NCBI GenBank assembly: GCA_011800155.1
Contig: CM022377.1
Coordinates: 1,984,001-2,048,000, forward strand
Source: Flammulina velutipes
Taxonomy: Eukaryota; Basidiomycota; Agaricomycetes; Agaricales; Physalacriaceae
DNA: 64,000 nucleotides
Reading direction: 5' to 3'
Part shown: piece by piece, positions 26,674-39,020 of the stretch
Position numbering within the stretch: position 1 is the first letter of the stretch
Layout: every line of letters begins with the position of its first letter
Made by a program: the position numbers and the translations under genes
The notes under the pieces: generated by a model
Database searches by the model: none
The model's input: only the letters and a program-made list of their open reading frames with translations
What the model was told of the DNA's origin: nothing

Positions 26674-28177
26674 CTATATACGAAGCTTCCGAAGGATCTT
26701 GCTGCCCCTTCTCCACCTCGACGTTCTGAGCTTTTTCGTGCCAGACGAAACCTCAGCCTCTCCATCCGACTCATCAACAACATCGATCGCACACTCGTCC
26801 TCCTTCTCGGCTACGTCCACCTCAAGCTTGAGAATGTCCTCCCATGCCACAAGCGAGACGACCTCAATATCGTCTGCCACCTCCGTTGCATATGTCGCTG
26901 GCGTGATAGGCCCGTCACTCGAACCGGACGAAAGACTGTCGTCAAAGTCCAGGAATGACAGCCGCCCATCCTCATCCTCATCGTCTTCAGCATACACATC
27001 CACCTTTATAACTGGTATAGCTGGCCCTGCGATCTGGTCGATGAACGAAACGCTCATCCTGAGCATCCCGCCCAGATCAAGCGACAATGCAGGAGCGACA
27101 GAAGGCGTCGTCGGCGTACGTTCGATACACGCGGAGTTGCGAGGAGACGTATCATCAGCACGGATGGGTGGGATATCTCCCTTGACGTCGTCGATACCTG
27201 GCGGGAAGAAAGAATCGATAGCCATGACCTGCGTGCGCATCTCAGAGAGAGAAATCCGCTTTACTGGGTCCAGAGCAAAGATGCGCGCGAGAAGCTTGTT
27301 GATGTCCTCAGAGATGGGTAACACGCGAAGAAAGTAATCCTCGTCTTGCAAAAAGGCGGAGAAACAGGCATCGGTCTTCACCGCGCTTTTCCAGGGAGCG
27401 CGTTTGGTGATCATGTTGATAAGGACGACGCCGAGGGCCCAGAGATCGTTTCTACGTGTCGAGTATTGCTTGTCATTGAACCCAAACTCTTTACCGATAC
27501 AATCTGCAGAATTGGTCAAGGGCGAGTGCAGGCAAACGAAAATAGCGACGTACCAGGGCTCATGTATTCCCAACTGCCAATGCGATAGTCACAGCACCAA
27601 GGCGATTTGGTCGCAAGGCCAAAGTCAGCGAGATAGACCTTCGAGCCGTCCTCCGAGCATAGTATATTCTCTGGCTTCAAGTCGCTGCAAAGCAGTCAGC
27701 ACAAACACAACGGCGATCCAACACAACACACCGATGGAAAACGCCCACACTATGACAGTGTTCCACAGCGTCGAGGACTTGCAAGAAGACCGCCTTGATC
27801 TTATCCGTATTCTTGAGAAAGGCATCTCGCTTAACAATCGACGTGAACAGATCGCCTCCAGCGCATAGATCCAGAATCAAATAGGCGTAGTCGATGTCGT
27901 AGAGAGTGCGATGGTAGGCAACGACGTTAGGATGTCCACTGACGGCAGAGTGATGGCGAATCTCGCGTAACATGAGATCCTCGTCGTACGTCCACTTGGC
28001 GGGGATGCGAAGGCACTTGACAGCGTAGTAGACGTCCTCCTCGCTTTTCGATCTCGTGTCGAGAGCCTTGTAAACGGTCCCCCAGGTTCCAGAGCCGAGT
28101 ACTTCGAGCAGTACGAAGCCATTCGCGAGGACTTTTCCAGTGAGATCGGGAAGATTCTGCTGCAAGACGGCGGGCAT
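26674..28177 (-). CDS. Ran1/Pat1-like serine/threonine protein kinase
   Basis: Start MPAVLQQNLPDLTGKVLANG. The kinase domain is complete: P-loop LGSGTWGTVYKA, VAIK-type YYAVKCLRIP, HCHSVGVFHRDLKPENILCS, LADFGLATKSPWCCDYRIGS, WEYMSPD and RRNDLWALGVVLINMITKRA. The pattern (CxDYRIGS, YSTRRNDLWALG, FLRVLPIS) is typical of the Ran1/Pat1/Vhs1/Sks1 family of nutrient and meiosis regulators. The usual Glu of the APE motif is Asp here (MSPD). The ~190-residue tail is acidic, ending in a basic stretch (RTSRWRRGSKILRKLRI). Introns fall before DLKPEN and before DCIGKEF. Confidence 0.92.
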
Positions 28178-28431
28178 CGTGATAGGTTGTGCAATAGAAA
28201 TGTGAAGAGAAAACAAAGGGACTATCAAAGTCAGAAGAAGATGAAATGTGGTGGTAGAAGGAAGAGATGCGTTAGGCGTGGCGAAGACGTGCGACGATAT
28301 ATAAGGGCGTATTATTTGTATGTGTTGCGCATAAGGGTGCAAAGCAGTAAATACGTTGCTAGAGATACAAACAGTCAGCTAATGTTAAGGAAGAGAGCAA
28401 CTAGATATAAAGCACGTATATAACACAAAAC

Positions 28432-30093
28432 CTACTGCGCATGCCCCGTAGGCATGTCAGGCATCAACACATGAACCGGTCGTCCATCCCCAAAGCTCCG
28501 CTTCTGGATAAGCGTATGTATATCCTCCATCGATCCCGTCAAATTCTGTGTAGATTGTGCAGGTGGGTCACCCATCCCCGACGGCGCGTGGTGCTGCGTA
28601 GATGGCGTGGTGTCCGTCGAGGACGAGAAATCGAAGTTGGTTTCAGGAACATACGACGGCACAGGTTTCCTAGGCGTTTTCTTCGTCGCAGAACGCTTCG
28701 TCTCGGCCTCTGCTACTGGACTTGTGTCGTGAGTAGCACGCCGTGGTGACTCAGGTGTGCTCTCCAGCATCGCAGACCTTGGACGGCTGGGCTGCATCGC
28801 ATAAACTTCCGAAACCCCAGAAGACGACGAATGCCTAAGCTGTCCAGGTCGCGGAGACGGCTCGTATCTGTTGGGTACGAAGCCATGCCCGTTCGACGAC
28901 TCTTTCTCTGCGTACGGGTTGTAGTCCTCAGCAGTCGACCCCATGGACATCATTGGACCCATCGAATCATGGCGTCTGCGATCCGAAGGACTCCCGGAAG
29001 CTGGGATCACGGGACTCTTGTTATAGAACTTCGCCTTCTTCCGAATCGCACCACTGCTGTTTGTGGAATCGAATGATCCGAGTGCGCCCCATTTGCCCAT
29101 GATTCCCCGCTCTTTTCCAGAGCCGTCTGACGCAGCCGCGGCGGCAGCAGCGCGACGCCGACGAGCAGGTGCACAGATGAAGAAGAGGACAGCTGCGATG
29201 ACTGCTGCAACGACAGCCAATCCACCAACAACGCCACCAGCGATAGCGCCTTTGTTGACGGAAGAAGCACTAGCAGCACCGACGGGTGTAGTCGGCGAGT
29301 GTGATTGGGAAGATGAGCCAGAAGTGGAAGTCGCGGAATGGCTGAAGCTCGACGATGTGCTGGATGTCGACAAACACGATACGTCAGAGCCACGTCGGAC
29401 GAAAAAGTCGTTGTAGACCTCGGCCTGGAATAGAGGATATTCATCCATGGTTGCATAGAGCGTGTACCATCCTTCGGGGACATTGATTGGGTTCCAGGTG
29501 AACGCTCGGACAGACGGATCCAGATCCTCCGTCAGAAGAGTTACAACGGTATCCGGAAGCCCTTGCTCGTCCGCGAGGAAGGTTGGTATGGCTCGCAAGG
29601 AAAGGTCATTGGAGAACGTTACGGGCAAGGAGAAAGTTTGAGTTTGGGGAGGCTGACTGGCTGACGAACCAGGGGGATCGGCCTGGGCAACGCCGATGTT
29701 GGTGATAGTCAATGACAGCGACGAGGAGGGGCCGGCATAGGCCCAACTAACGTTCCCAGATTCACATGTGGTGAGGCTGGAGACGCCAGTGAAGATGAGG
29801 AAGGGGGAGGCTCCGGTGGGAGTGCCTGTTTCTGCGGTGTCCGTGGTGGATTCTGTGGACATGGTGATGGTGGTTAGCAAGAGAGAAGTACAATGGTTAC
29901 GGGTAGCACGGGTCTGAGTAAGGAGGAGGGTGCGTGTCAGACACGGATTCTAACCGCTGGTGTGGCCAGGGATTACTTGGGCGCTCAATAGGCGCTGGCC
30001 GAGTGGGAGGGAGATGATAAGAAAGCCACGATGCTCACCTTGTCCGTAAACGACGGCAAGCAGTGCCAGACCCAGAACTGCCTTCAAGTTCAT
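28432..30093 (-). CDS. Signal-peptide, Ser-rich, single-pass membrane protein
   Basis: Two exons (30093-30039, 29852-28432; intron 186 bp) give 491 aa. The 18-residue first exon encodes a clean signal peptide (MNLKAVLGLALLAVVYGQ), joined to ESTTDTAETGTPTG. A ~150-residue extracellular beta-rich domain (SSLTTCESGNVSWAYAGPSS) is followed by a Ser/Thr stalk, a transmembrane helix (VVGGLAVVAAVIAAVLFFIC) with a stop-transfer APARRRR, a poly-Ala run and a disordered cytoplasmic tail. This layout is common for basidiomycete cell-wall or stress-sensor-like (Mid2/WSC-like) proteins; the ligand is unknown. The first exon is easily missed, since the downstream ORF alone begins with a false MLTTITMSTES. 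Confidence 0.85.
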
Positions 30094-31225
30094 GTTTTCA
30101 AGGAAGAACAAAACGTCTATAATAGATCAAGATTCAGCCGCAGTGGGGGCGAGTAAGGCTGATGACCTACCGTGAAAGTTGGGCGCGTGAACACGCACTT
30201 ACCTTTATTTGCACAGCGACTGGCGGCCAGACCTGGCTTTTAAAGACGATAGAGAACAATTGGCCGTCTCTTGGTGGTGGTCACTGGCAAGCTTTAGGAA
30301 CCCTTGGTCACCGCATGATGAAGGAAGCTTTGATGGACGATAGGTCTCGGCACGGCACATCTTCGGCGTTGCCCGCCCATAATAAACGTTTTCAATTGTT
30401 GTGTGCTGTCATACGCGTGGTGAGAGCATTGTAGCGCGTCCCACAGACGTCGTATAATGCCCTCGTCCTCCGATGAAGGCGTCAGCAGCCATAGACAATA
30501 CCGTTGTGAGCTTGGAACCATTTGATGGTTTCCCACGAATGGTGAGAAGATCTTCACTGACCGTGTATTGCCTAGTTATTTAGATGGTTGGATTGCAACA
30601 CATCTATTCTGCGTCGATATGATTACTGTTTCCATAGACGTGGACCGCCTTTGATATGTACGGTGACTAGAATAGAGGAAACGCCCGACGCTGACGCTCA
30701 TCCCGTCATAGTGCTTACTTGCGTGCGCATTTCATCAATCAGGTTCTCATCACTATAATTGAATGAACGCATCCAATGAAAATCCTCCTTACGGAATGAC
30801 CAAAAAGTTAGTAGTGTGTACCTTTACCGACGCCACCAAATAAAACACCCTTCACTTTCCCCCAGACACAGCAAAGGATATCACACGCAGCGGAGAAAAC
30901 CTTGGTTTCTTACAAGGTCACTTACAAGTAGCCAGAAACTTTGATAAATAATTGGAGGGAGCATCGTACTACCTGCTGTGTTCACTGTTGACACGAACCT
31001 CAAACTTATGAAGACTGACATACCATTACTACTAGTTTCAGATCATTCGCACAGTCGTCCTCCCTTCCAGTGTCGAAGGAGATAGATGTCTACTACTATT
31101 AGTACTAGTAGTAGTCGTTGTTCAGCTTGGCGCAATCGTCTCGGTAACAACTTGACAGAAAAGAAAAGCGATTCATTCAAACACAGACCAAAAAGAGCGT
31201 AAAAACCCAATCCAATAATATCACA
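30094..31225. other. 1.1-kb intergenic
   Basis: Upstream of the membrane-protein gene and downstream of the small secreted gene. A near-palindromic run of tacta/agtag units lies at 31091-31116. No coding, tRNA or transposon signal recognised. Confidence 0.4.
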
Positions 31226-31914
31226 CTAAACACCGACAGGCTCCAGAATCCATTGTTGGTTGACCTCACCCTTGTCCGAGCGCAGCTGCACCTCCAACTC
31301 CGTAGGCTGAAAAAAAGAATCAGACACGATGCCCGGAAACAAGGCAGTGTACGTACCGCAGCCCGAGACCTCACAGCCGTCCAAACAAGCGCGGGTGTCG
31401 CACCGGCGTATTTGATCTAAGCGACGTTGAAAATAGGCTTTTGATATTAATTTCGGAGGATGCACGCACGGAATAGACCCCAGGAACCTGCGCCTCAATG
31501 ATCTCGAAGGGCGTGGCATCCCGGGGAGAGGCGGCGATGACAGGCGAGTCCTCGCAGTATTCCGTCAAGGCCGATGTGTTGGTGAATTGGTTGGTGAAGA
31601 TGAACGTGTCCGCGGCTGCGGCGGGGATGACGAGCCACTGAGTATACGATGAGTCCTAGAGACGTGACGGTAGGTGAGGAAAAGGCGTACGACGTTGGAC
31701 TGGAGGTCTTCGGTGTCGGGAACGACTATGCTGGGGTGCTTGGCGCGTGCGGCAAGGGAGGAAGTCGTCGCGTTGTTGTTGACGATACGGTAGGTACCCG
31801 GGTTGATCTATTCCTATGTAATGAATTATGTGTGGGATGGAACATCGGTCAGAGACTGACTGAGGCAGCGGTGACACTGGCGACGGCGGCGAGGAGGTAA
31901 ACGAAGGGATGCAT
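31226..31914 (-). CDS. Small secreted protein, beta-trefoil-like (ricin-B-like) inferred
   Basis: Five exons. The first 18 residues (MHPFVYLLAAVASVTAAS) form a signal peptide, then INPGTYRIVNNNATTSSLAA, DSSYTQWLVIPAAA, GVYSIKYAGATPALVW and VRSRAAPTELEVQLRSDKGE, ending VNQQWILEPVGV. The repeated G-x-Y-x-I opening, a QW motif and a terminal QQWILEPV resemble three-fold ricin-B/protease-inhibitor-like trefoil proteins abundant in mushrooms. That fold assignment is inference from pattern only. About 165 aa, no further domain. Introns are 35-55 bp with standard donors (GTCAGT, GTACGC, GTGCGT, GTACGT). Confidence 0.78.
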
Positions 31915-33427
31915 GGCGGCTGGGGATTTTGCGGGATTCAGGACCTCTTCTTATACGAAACGGATGCGAGTAGCCGGCTTCCTCAGCGTGCACGAGGCGA
32001 AGGTAGAGAGTAATAATTTTTTATTGCGTACGTGTACATCGATATGGTAACGGATAATTGAAGGGTACGGGTCATCTGCGGAAAGGTTGTAAGCAATAGG
32101 ACGCGCGAGACGGAGAGGTCAGACACGAAAAATTGTCCGTCATGTAGAATCGGACATATGCTTGTATTTATAAAAAACATCATGGTGAAGGAAGGGGAGG
32201 GCGAAAGGATACTCACTAGGAAGTACAAAAGAAACAGCACTGCTCGCTCCCATCGCGGCGCTGTCGAAGAACGCGTAGATTAGCTTCCGGCCAACGTTTA
32301 AAAAAGCAAGTAAAAAGTTCAGAGGGTGGTGTGTGCAATACGTGTTAGCTTCGGGCCCATGGAGAAGTCGCCCGCTAACGAATATCATCCCTCGAGCGAT
32401 TGGTAAAGTCGACTTACATCTAAGAAAAGAGTCAGTAAAGGGTTAGAAAACGAACGAAGCAAAAGATCAGTTGGTGATGCATGTTACGAGTGGATCATGT
32501 ATGGTCACCGTCTCGAAAATGGATAGGTATCATCAGGAAAAGACACAACGAAAGAGATACTCACAGATAAAACGGAGACGCTGGGCGCCATGAAGCAAGC
32601 CCACCAGCGAAAAAAATTATATATACGGCTGATTTGAAGCGGAGTTTGGCGGAGTTTAAATGATCGTATATAAGCAAAAATTGCGTCCTGCCTTCTTCGT
32701 GCTCACCTCGTCGCCCGTCTTCTGCTTTCTACATGGTGAGTTCGTCGTCCTATTTTTCCTTTTGCCCGCTGGCATCCTATGTGATGATCAATCAGTTCTG
32801 CTTCCGAATGAGAGAAATCAACCTCTTGTGGACAAAACCTTTTACCAAAAACTTTTCTGACCTTTTTGCCTCTCGTCTTCTCGTACGAACGAACGCTAAT
32901 CATCTTCATACAGTTATCTTCCCTCTCTCTGGCTTTCATCCAATATACTGTCAGTACCCTTCCCATCCTCCCTTCCAAGACGAAAACACAGTTCATCCAT
33001 TCTTTGACTACGCGTTCGGACGCCGGACTGTACGCCCTCTCCTTCGGGAGAGCTGGTGCGGCTTTCTCGTTTTGAGGGGTCGTGCTGGCGTCAGTTCGAT
33101 CGATGGACGCGGGCTATGTAAACATCGGCTTCTCTGATCCCTTCCTATACCTCCTCTTCGTCGTACCATCATCTTCATATACTGACTCATTCCTTAGATA
33201 CGCGCCGTGTTGATACTAGTTCAAGTATTTATTACCTGTACGACTACTCAATGCATACACTTTCCGATGTCCCACATTGTGCGATTTGATTTTCCTCCCG
33301 GCTTTATTCTGTTTGGTCCATGACGCCACACATGTACCCGAATTAAAAGTGGCCCGAAAGTCCTGAGGTCGATGTTACTGTGCGCATTATTGACGCACGG
33401 ATTTCTTTCTAATTTTCCTTCGCTCGC
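31915..33427. other. 1.5-kb intergenic with unassigned splice-like signals
   Basis: No confident gene. On the minus strand an ATG at 32591 opens MAPSVSVLS then a GTGAGT donor. On the plus strand an ATG near 32732 is followed at once by GTGAGT, with acceptors downstream and an open frame at about 32866-33075. I could not join these into a recognisable protein. They may be divergent 5' leaders, small spliced genes or noncoding transcripts. Confidence 0.3.
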
Positions 33428-35866
33428 TCATACAGGTTCTATGTCTTCAGCCTCAACACCTTTTATCCACATCCCGCCCTATACCGCAAAATTCAGTAAC
33501 GATGATTCGACGATGCGCACGAAATAATTTCTTACCCCACTATATGTCGTCAAAGTGACCTTCGGACAGAATTTTTCTATTCCTTTCCTCCCAGGGAACG
33601 ATTTCCACTCTGGTGGGGGTCTAAACTCCGGGGGGAACGCAGCCTCATCCAACTCGAAGGACGAGAAACTCTGTAACAGGCGCACGAGCATGAACGATAC
33701 CTCGTTGTAAGCGAATTGCTGTCCTAGGCAGATCCTTGGGCCTGCGTTGAAGGGGAGGAAGATGAACGGGTTGGGGAGGAGGTATTTCTTGAGGCGATCG
33801 TCGAGGAAGCGGTCGGGATCGAACTCTTCGGCTGGGAGAGATATATGTTAGGATGGGGGAGCGAGAATGTGTGGAAGGGCGTACCATCTGGACCCCATAG
33901 ATCCTTTCGACGATGCATGAGCAGGACGGAGTAGCCAATCCTGCATGAGCGTTTAGCGAGTTGCCATCATCTTTTAGTGGTCTAACTCACCCAGTACCAG
34001 CGGGTATGTAGTATGGCTTCTCAGACGGATTCTCTGCGGGCAATGTTGTGGCGTTAATTGATTCCCTTGAAGCTCTAATCAGCTTCAATCCATTTTTCAA
34101 AGGGTAGATCGTTCGTTACCTGACGTTGAAGGGTCTGATAATCGCACGCATCAGCATTACGGTGCGTTCAAGGATAAGGCGACTTACACAACCGGGTACA
34201 ATCTGAGGGTCTCTGCCAAAACAATGAGGTATTAAGATATGTATGAAGCAAGAAATTCGTTACCATTGATGACGGCGCGCAAGAACTTCATGTTTTTGAT
34301 GTCTTCAAATGTAGGGGCACGTTCGAGGCCGACGGTTGAAAGTATCTCTTCCCGGAGCCTGGCCATGATGGTTGGATACAATGCGAGGAAGTAGACAGTG
34401 AAGGTCAAAGTGGCTGCCGTGGTATCGCGTCCAGCTATATCAGTATATCAACACGGACGTCGAAGTCTAGTGTACGAGCTAACGTACCCAGTAAGATATT
34501 GATGCTTTCAAAATGACGGTCAGCGAGAATAAACCATTAGTACTAAAGAGCTCACGTCTCATCCCTGATAACTTGCGCATCTGCAAAATATGAGCCACAC
34601 TGTTCCTTGGCGAATAACGCAGAGTAACATACCAGATGTTTCGTTGAGAAGATGGTCGAGAAGTGTATCATGTTCGCCGATTTCATTGTCCTTCTTCTCT
34701 TCGCCGGACGAGGACCGCTTCTTCTCCAGCGCAGCGTCTACGATCGGCTCGATGAATGCTCTGACTACCTTCATATGCTCCTTAGTAGCGTCTTTCCTAA
34801 ATTCAAAGAACGGCCATATCCATCCTCTATGTTGACGATCAGCCAATAGGTCTTGTGCCTTCAGAAAAGCCTGCGCAAAGCCGTTACTCGACGATGACTG
34901 GGAATTTTTCTCCGAAGCGTAATGCGGGTACGGCAGATCACTCTTGAGGCTCTCAACACAAGCTCCGAACAGAAATTCGGTGGCGGAGTCCATCGTAAAG
35001 CGGGAGACGACTTCTTGGAAGTCGACGGCGTAGCCTGAACGGAATCGGTCCTTCATCTGGCCAATGGCAATCGTGGAGTGACGGTCAAATAATTCGAAGT
35101 GTGTTATCCGGTCTCGAGTAAAGAACGGTCGCGCCATGGAGCGGTGGAACCTGAGAACGATGGCATCAGTCTAAAGAATCCGGTGTCCGTGAAGATGTAA
35201 TCATACTTCCACATCTCGCCTGAACAAGTCCTGCGTGAGTAAGTCTCTCCAACGAGAATGTTACAAAACATACCATCGGCATTGAACACACCAGTACCCA
35301 GCACAGAATTCATACTATCTTGAAACCAGGGCCCTAAAGACGTTTTGAATTACCTCTAAACTCGGATCTTCAAGGGAAGCATAGCTCAACGTACCTTTCT
35401 GGAAGTTCGCAAAGTCGGTAGCCAGGATCGTCTGTAGATGTTTCGGGGACGTGGTGACGAAGCTGTCGGCCCACAAGACATGCAGATCGAACATCGGTCC
35501 CATTGATAGTACCAAATCCGAGAAATAGTCACCTATAGATGTTTCATCAAGGGCGGGCGGTGAGAAGCTGGACATACCGAGGTATCCGTTGTCCCATATC
35601 TTCAACAGACGTTGCAGGACATCCATATTCCCAGAGCGATTACCCACAACTCGCGGAACGACGCGAGCTCCCATCGCATCTGCATCCCTCCTCTGCTTGA
35701 CGTCGTAGTACACTGTATATGCCGCCAAAGACACCGGCGGACTAACAACTATCAAAGCTAGACAGGCCCATAGAGGTAATCCGAGGAGATAAACAATAAA
35801 GACGAGACCAGCGAGAGGTGGCAGCTTTTTGAGGATGAATCTGAGCCCAGGGGACAGAATGAGCAT
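33428..35866 (-). CDS. Cytochrome P450, CYP63-like, copy 1
   Basis: Fourteen exons (13 short introns) assemble into a complete P450. An N-terminal membrane anchor ([20 protein letters not shown]) precedes [40 protein letters not shown], the I-helix oxygen-activation motif [12 protein letters not shown], the K-helix ExxR in ETLRLYP, and the haem loop [11 protein letters not shown] with the thiolate Cys. The last exon adds [16 protein letters not shown]. It should sit in the ER membrane and need a P450 reductase. The long N-terminal hydrophobic region and the LRRE-like motifs resemble the CYP63 group of wood-decay fungi, which hydroxylate aliphatic and aromatic compounds; the substrate here is unknown. 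Same exon structure as the P450 at 50175. Confidence 0.92.
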
Positions 35867-36310
35867 GGTGAGATGTTGGGAGTAAGAAGAAGAGCTACGC
35901 AGATAGGTCGATTAAGTACTCAGTAACTGAGAACAAGTGATGGAGTCACTTGAAGTGTCATCAGAGTGACACATGCTCCCATGGCCAAGCCACGGCCCAG
36001 GGAGCACCAATGGCCAGCTGCGCATACATAAGTATATAAGACAAATTCTCCGCTGAAGGCTGGAGAAGCAGCTCACCGACTAGCAACACAATTTTTGGTC
36101 TCGACCCGGTCAGACTTTACCAGCCTAAGGACGATTGGAATCAGGTAGTAAGCGCGTCACTTGAGCAGTGCCCAAGACTGCAATGTGTTTCCAGTGCCCT
36201 GACAGGCGAAATCGAATTTACAATGAGAAAGCAGATCAAAGCGAAGACAAAGAAGCGGTGATGCCCAAATACGGCAATGCCTCCTTTCAACCAGCCATCA
36301 TCCTCGCATT
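35867..36310. promoter_or_regulatory. Divergent promoter region between P450-1 and RING gene
   Basis: 444 bp between divergent start codons. A TATA-like stretch (agtatataag) lies at about 36029-36038. An open frame from 36168 runs into the RING exon but its N-terminal content is incoherent. Confidence 0.4.
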
Positions 36311-37307
36311 ATGGATCCACTCGTTCTGGCATACTGCAGGATTTGCCAGGATACATTTGAGCACCAGGATCTTTTATATCTTCTTTGTGGTTTGTGGTTC
36401 TCCCACATGCATGGTAGACTCTTACCGATTCGAATTTAATATAGGACACGCGTTTTGCGAGACATGCACGAAACGCACGAGCAAGGACGCGTCTTGTGCG
36501 ACATGTAGGAGTCCAAAGAATCCACCTGGAGATGTAAAGCCCCATCGTATCTTTCCGCTGTTGCTCAACGCGTCGGATGGTGGCCACGACCAAGCGGAGG
36601 CAGTTTTGCATCTCCTCGCACAAGACAAACTCCCACTTCAAACTAAGAGTTTAAAGAAACTAGCCAGTAATATGGAATCCTTGGATGATAGTTTACGTGT
36701 AAGCTCACGCCCACTTATTTGTGGCGACATCCCTTTGACGAATATGTTGCGCCACACAGGATCGTCTTACCCGCGCGATCACGCTTGTTGAGGAGAAAGT
36801 TGGACCTCTAGAGAGGGAATTGGAGGTAGAGCGTCAGAGCAACTTGCTATTGCAGTCTGAGGTACAACGCCTAAATCGAAAGCTTGATCAAGGCAAGGAG
36901 CATTATCGCCGCCTACAAAAGGCTTCGAAGGGTAAGGAGGGTGATCACGCCGATTTGGTCAAGGACCTCCAGAGTCAGCTTAGCGCTGAACGTGCAAGGT
37001 CTGAGAAGCAAACGCGAGAGGCTCAACGACGGATAGACGAGCTGTCGGAAGAGGTGGCACTGCTGACCGCCCAGTGTGAGAAGAAGGACGTAGAGGTTGG
37101 TCGAGTTTGGTTCAAAGTACTCACGATACTGACGCATTAACTTTCAGCTCCGTTTGTGTAAGACAAAGTTAAAATACCTCGGTCGAAGTGCGAAGAAGGG
37201 CCAGTCCCACGACCATGGGAATGATGAAGATGACTCGCTTATAGTAATGGTGAGTAAGCTTCGTGAATAAGGCGCTATCTGACTTTGTTATTATTATAAA
37301 GGACTAG
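36311..37307 (+). CDS. RING-finger protein with coiled coil
   Basis: Start MDPLVLAYCRICQDTFEHQD. A C3HC4 RING is formed across the first intron: CRIC, then CGHAFCETC, then CATC. The rest is about 200 residues of mostly helical, highly charged coiled coil (EEKVGPLERELEVERQSNLL and ERARSEKQTREAQRRIDELS), ending in a basic/acidic tail. RING plus coiled coil suggests a homodimeric E3 ubiquitin ligase; no substrate can be named. Five exons; the first intron has a GTTTGT donor and the last coding exon is just GAC TAG after a CTTATAGTAATG exon end. Confidence 0.85.
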
Positions 37308-37711
37308 ACGGTAGATATAATATGCTGCCCCACGCCAGCTTCCAAAAGTTCTCGGAAACGTTGACGCTGTCCATTTTGTTACGTGCTTAGGCTTTAAATA
37401 TCCAAGCGTGCGTGGCGCAATCTTTCACCTCAAAGGTCACGATTCTTCGGGCTGACTCTCGGTTAAATATGTACTAGTAGCTTGTATTCTGCGTCGTCCA
37501 CTGGTAGCCCACAACTGGCACCCGCGCGGTAGTCGCGTCATGAGCAGGCGGGAGCATGCGATCGAAGCATCCGTCACATGCCCGGACCCCCTTATGCGGG
37601 GAAGTCTGATCGAACCTGATCAAAACGCTCCGCTTCGTCCGACCTCGAGCGGTATAAGAATGCGAAGGAGTTATATTGACCCATCCCTTGCTCTTTCCCA
37701 TATTCCCTTCG
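37308..37711. promoter_or_regulatory. Promoter region of the methyltransferase
   Basis: 404 bp between tandem genes. A TATA-like ggtataagaa at 37651-37660 lies about 55 bp upstream of the start codon. Nothing else seen. Confidence 0.4.
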
Positions 37712-38937
37712 ATGGCGACCTTTGCAAAGAAGACTTTCAACACGTCGGTCTATGCAGTGTCACGGCCGACGTACCCCAAGGCGCTCTTTGATTATATCTT
37801 TGCGTACCATAGTGCGGGTGTGCCGGCGAATGTGAAGACACTAACGTTGGAGAAGCCTCGGTTGCCTAGCCCGAGGTGGAACAGTGCTGTAGATTTGGGA
37901 TGTGGGACTGGTAGGAGATTTTTATCAGGTTTATAATCCATGATACTACAACAGCTCTAGGTCAAGCGACTACGGAACTGGCTCAGTTTAAACATGTCGT
38001 TGGTGTAGATCCCAGTGAAAACATGCTAGCCGGAGCCAAGGCGCATGTTCTCGAGAAGCTCGGACAAGGTTAGTCCAACATCCTGCCTCATGACAACACA
38101 ATCCTCAATTCGTACAGACTCGCAATCGATGAGCCAATTTACATTCCACCAATCTTCTGCAGAGAATCTCAGCTTCCTCGAAGATCAGTCAGTAGACCTA
38201 ACTATTGCCGGTTTGTCCCAATTTCCGAAACAACAGCGCCATTCTAAATGCAACGCCACACAGCCCAGGCATGCCACTGGTTCGACTGGTCTAAAATATG
38301 GCCAGAAGTTGCTCGTGTGACTCGTCCAGGGGGGACGGCTGCCTTCTGGGTACGACAAAGTTGCGCAAGGCTCTACTTCTTCTACTTATTCCGATGCAGG
38401 TCTACAGCGAATTTCGCTTGTCCAAGTATCCTTCTTTAGCGCCACTCATCACCGAATACTCTCAAGGCTCCGATCCATTAAAGTCTCTCGGTCCCCATTG
38501 GCAGCAGCCCGGACGCTCTATCCTCGACAACCACCTCGTGGCTGTCCCAGAACCTCCTTCCGAACTGGGCTTCGCCGACATGCATAGGGTATACTTCACT
38601 GGTAAGTACAGCTCTCTGAATGTCCTCGTAGCTTACGACGTCCATAGGCGGATATTACCCTAACCTGCCACGACCTTTCGTCTTCCCTGTCATTCTGCGC
38701 AGCAAGACGACGTGGGGTGGATTAATGGGATACCTCCGGACTTTCAGCTCGCTGCATACGTTCCTCGAACGTAATCCTAAAGATTCAGAGAACGCGGAAG
38801 GTGACGTTGCTGAGCGATTTTGGAAATCCCTCATGCAGGCTGCTGCGAAGCATGATGGAAAGTCAGCGTACAAGCCAGATGACGAAGTGGCCATAGAATG
38901 GCCAGTAGCGATGCTTCTGGTGAAAAAGCTCAAATAG
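37712..38937 (+). CDS. SAM-dependent methyltransferase, class I (Tmt1/UbiE-like)
   Basis: Start MATFAKKTFNTSVYAVSRPT, where YAVSRPTYP is the usual opening of this fungal family. Motif I is VDLGCGTGQATTEL, split by an intron within GCGTG|Q; VVGVDPSENML, SSAENLSFL, AQACHWFDW and ARVTRPGGTAAFW follow. The C-terminal part (GGYYPNLPRPFVFPVILRSK, then WGGLMGYLRTFSS) matches the trans-aconitate-methyltransferase-like group. Cytosolic; the acceptor substrate cannot be deduced. About six exons, ending ...EWPVAMLLVKKLK. It is convergent with the MurQ-like gene, 83 bp between stops. Confidence 0.88.
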
Positions 38938-39020
38938 GGTGTAATACAATAGCATACCAACAAAATACAAAGCTATATAACAAATACAAAACGAAGAGAG
39001 GAGGAAGAGGGGAGCTGGTG

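Noticed and set aside
32590..32733. Small ribosomal-protein-like genes with an intron just after the ATG
   Set aside because: I could not join any exons into a recognisable ribosomal or other small protein.
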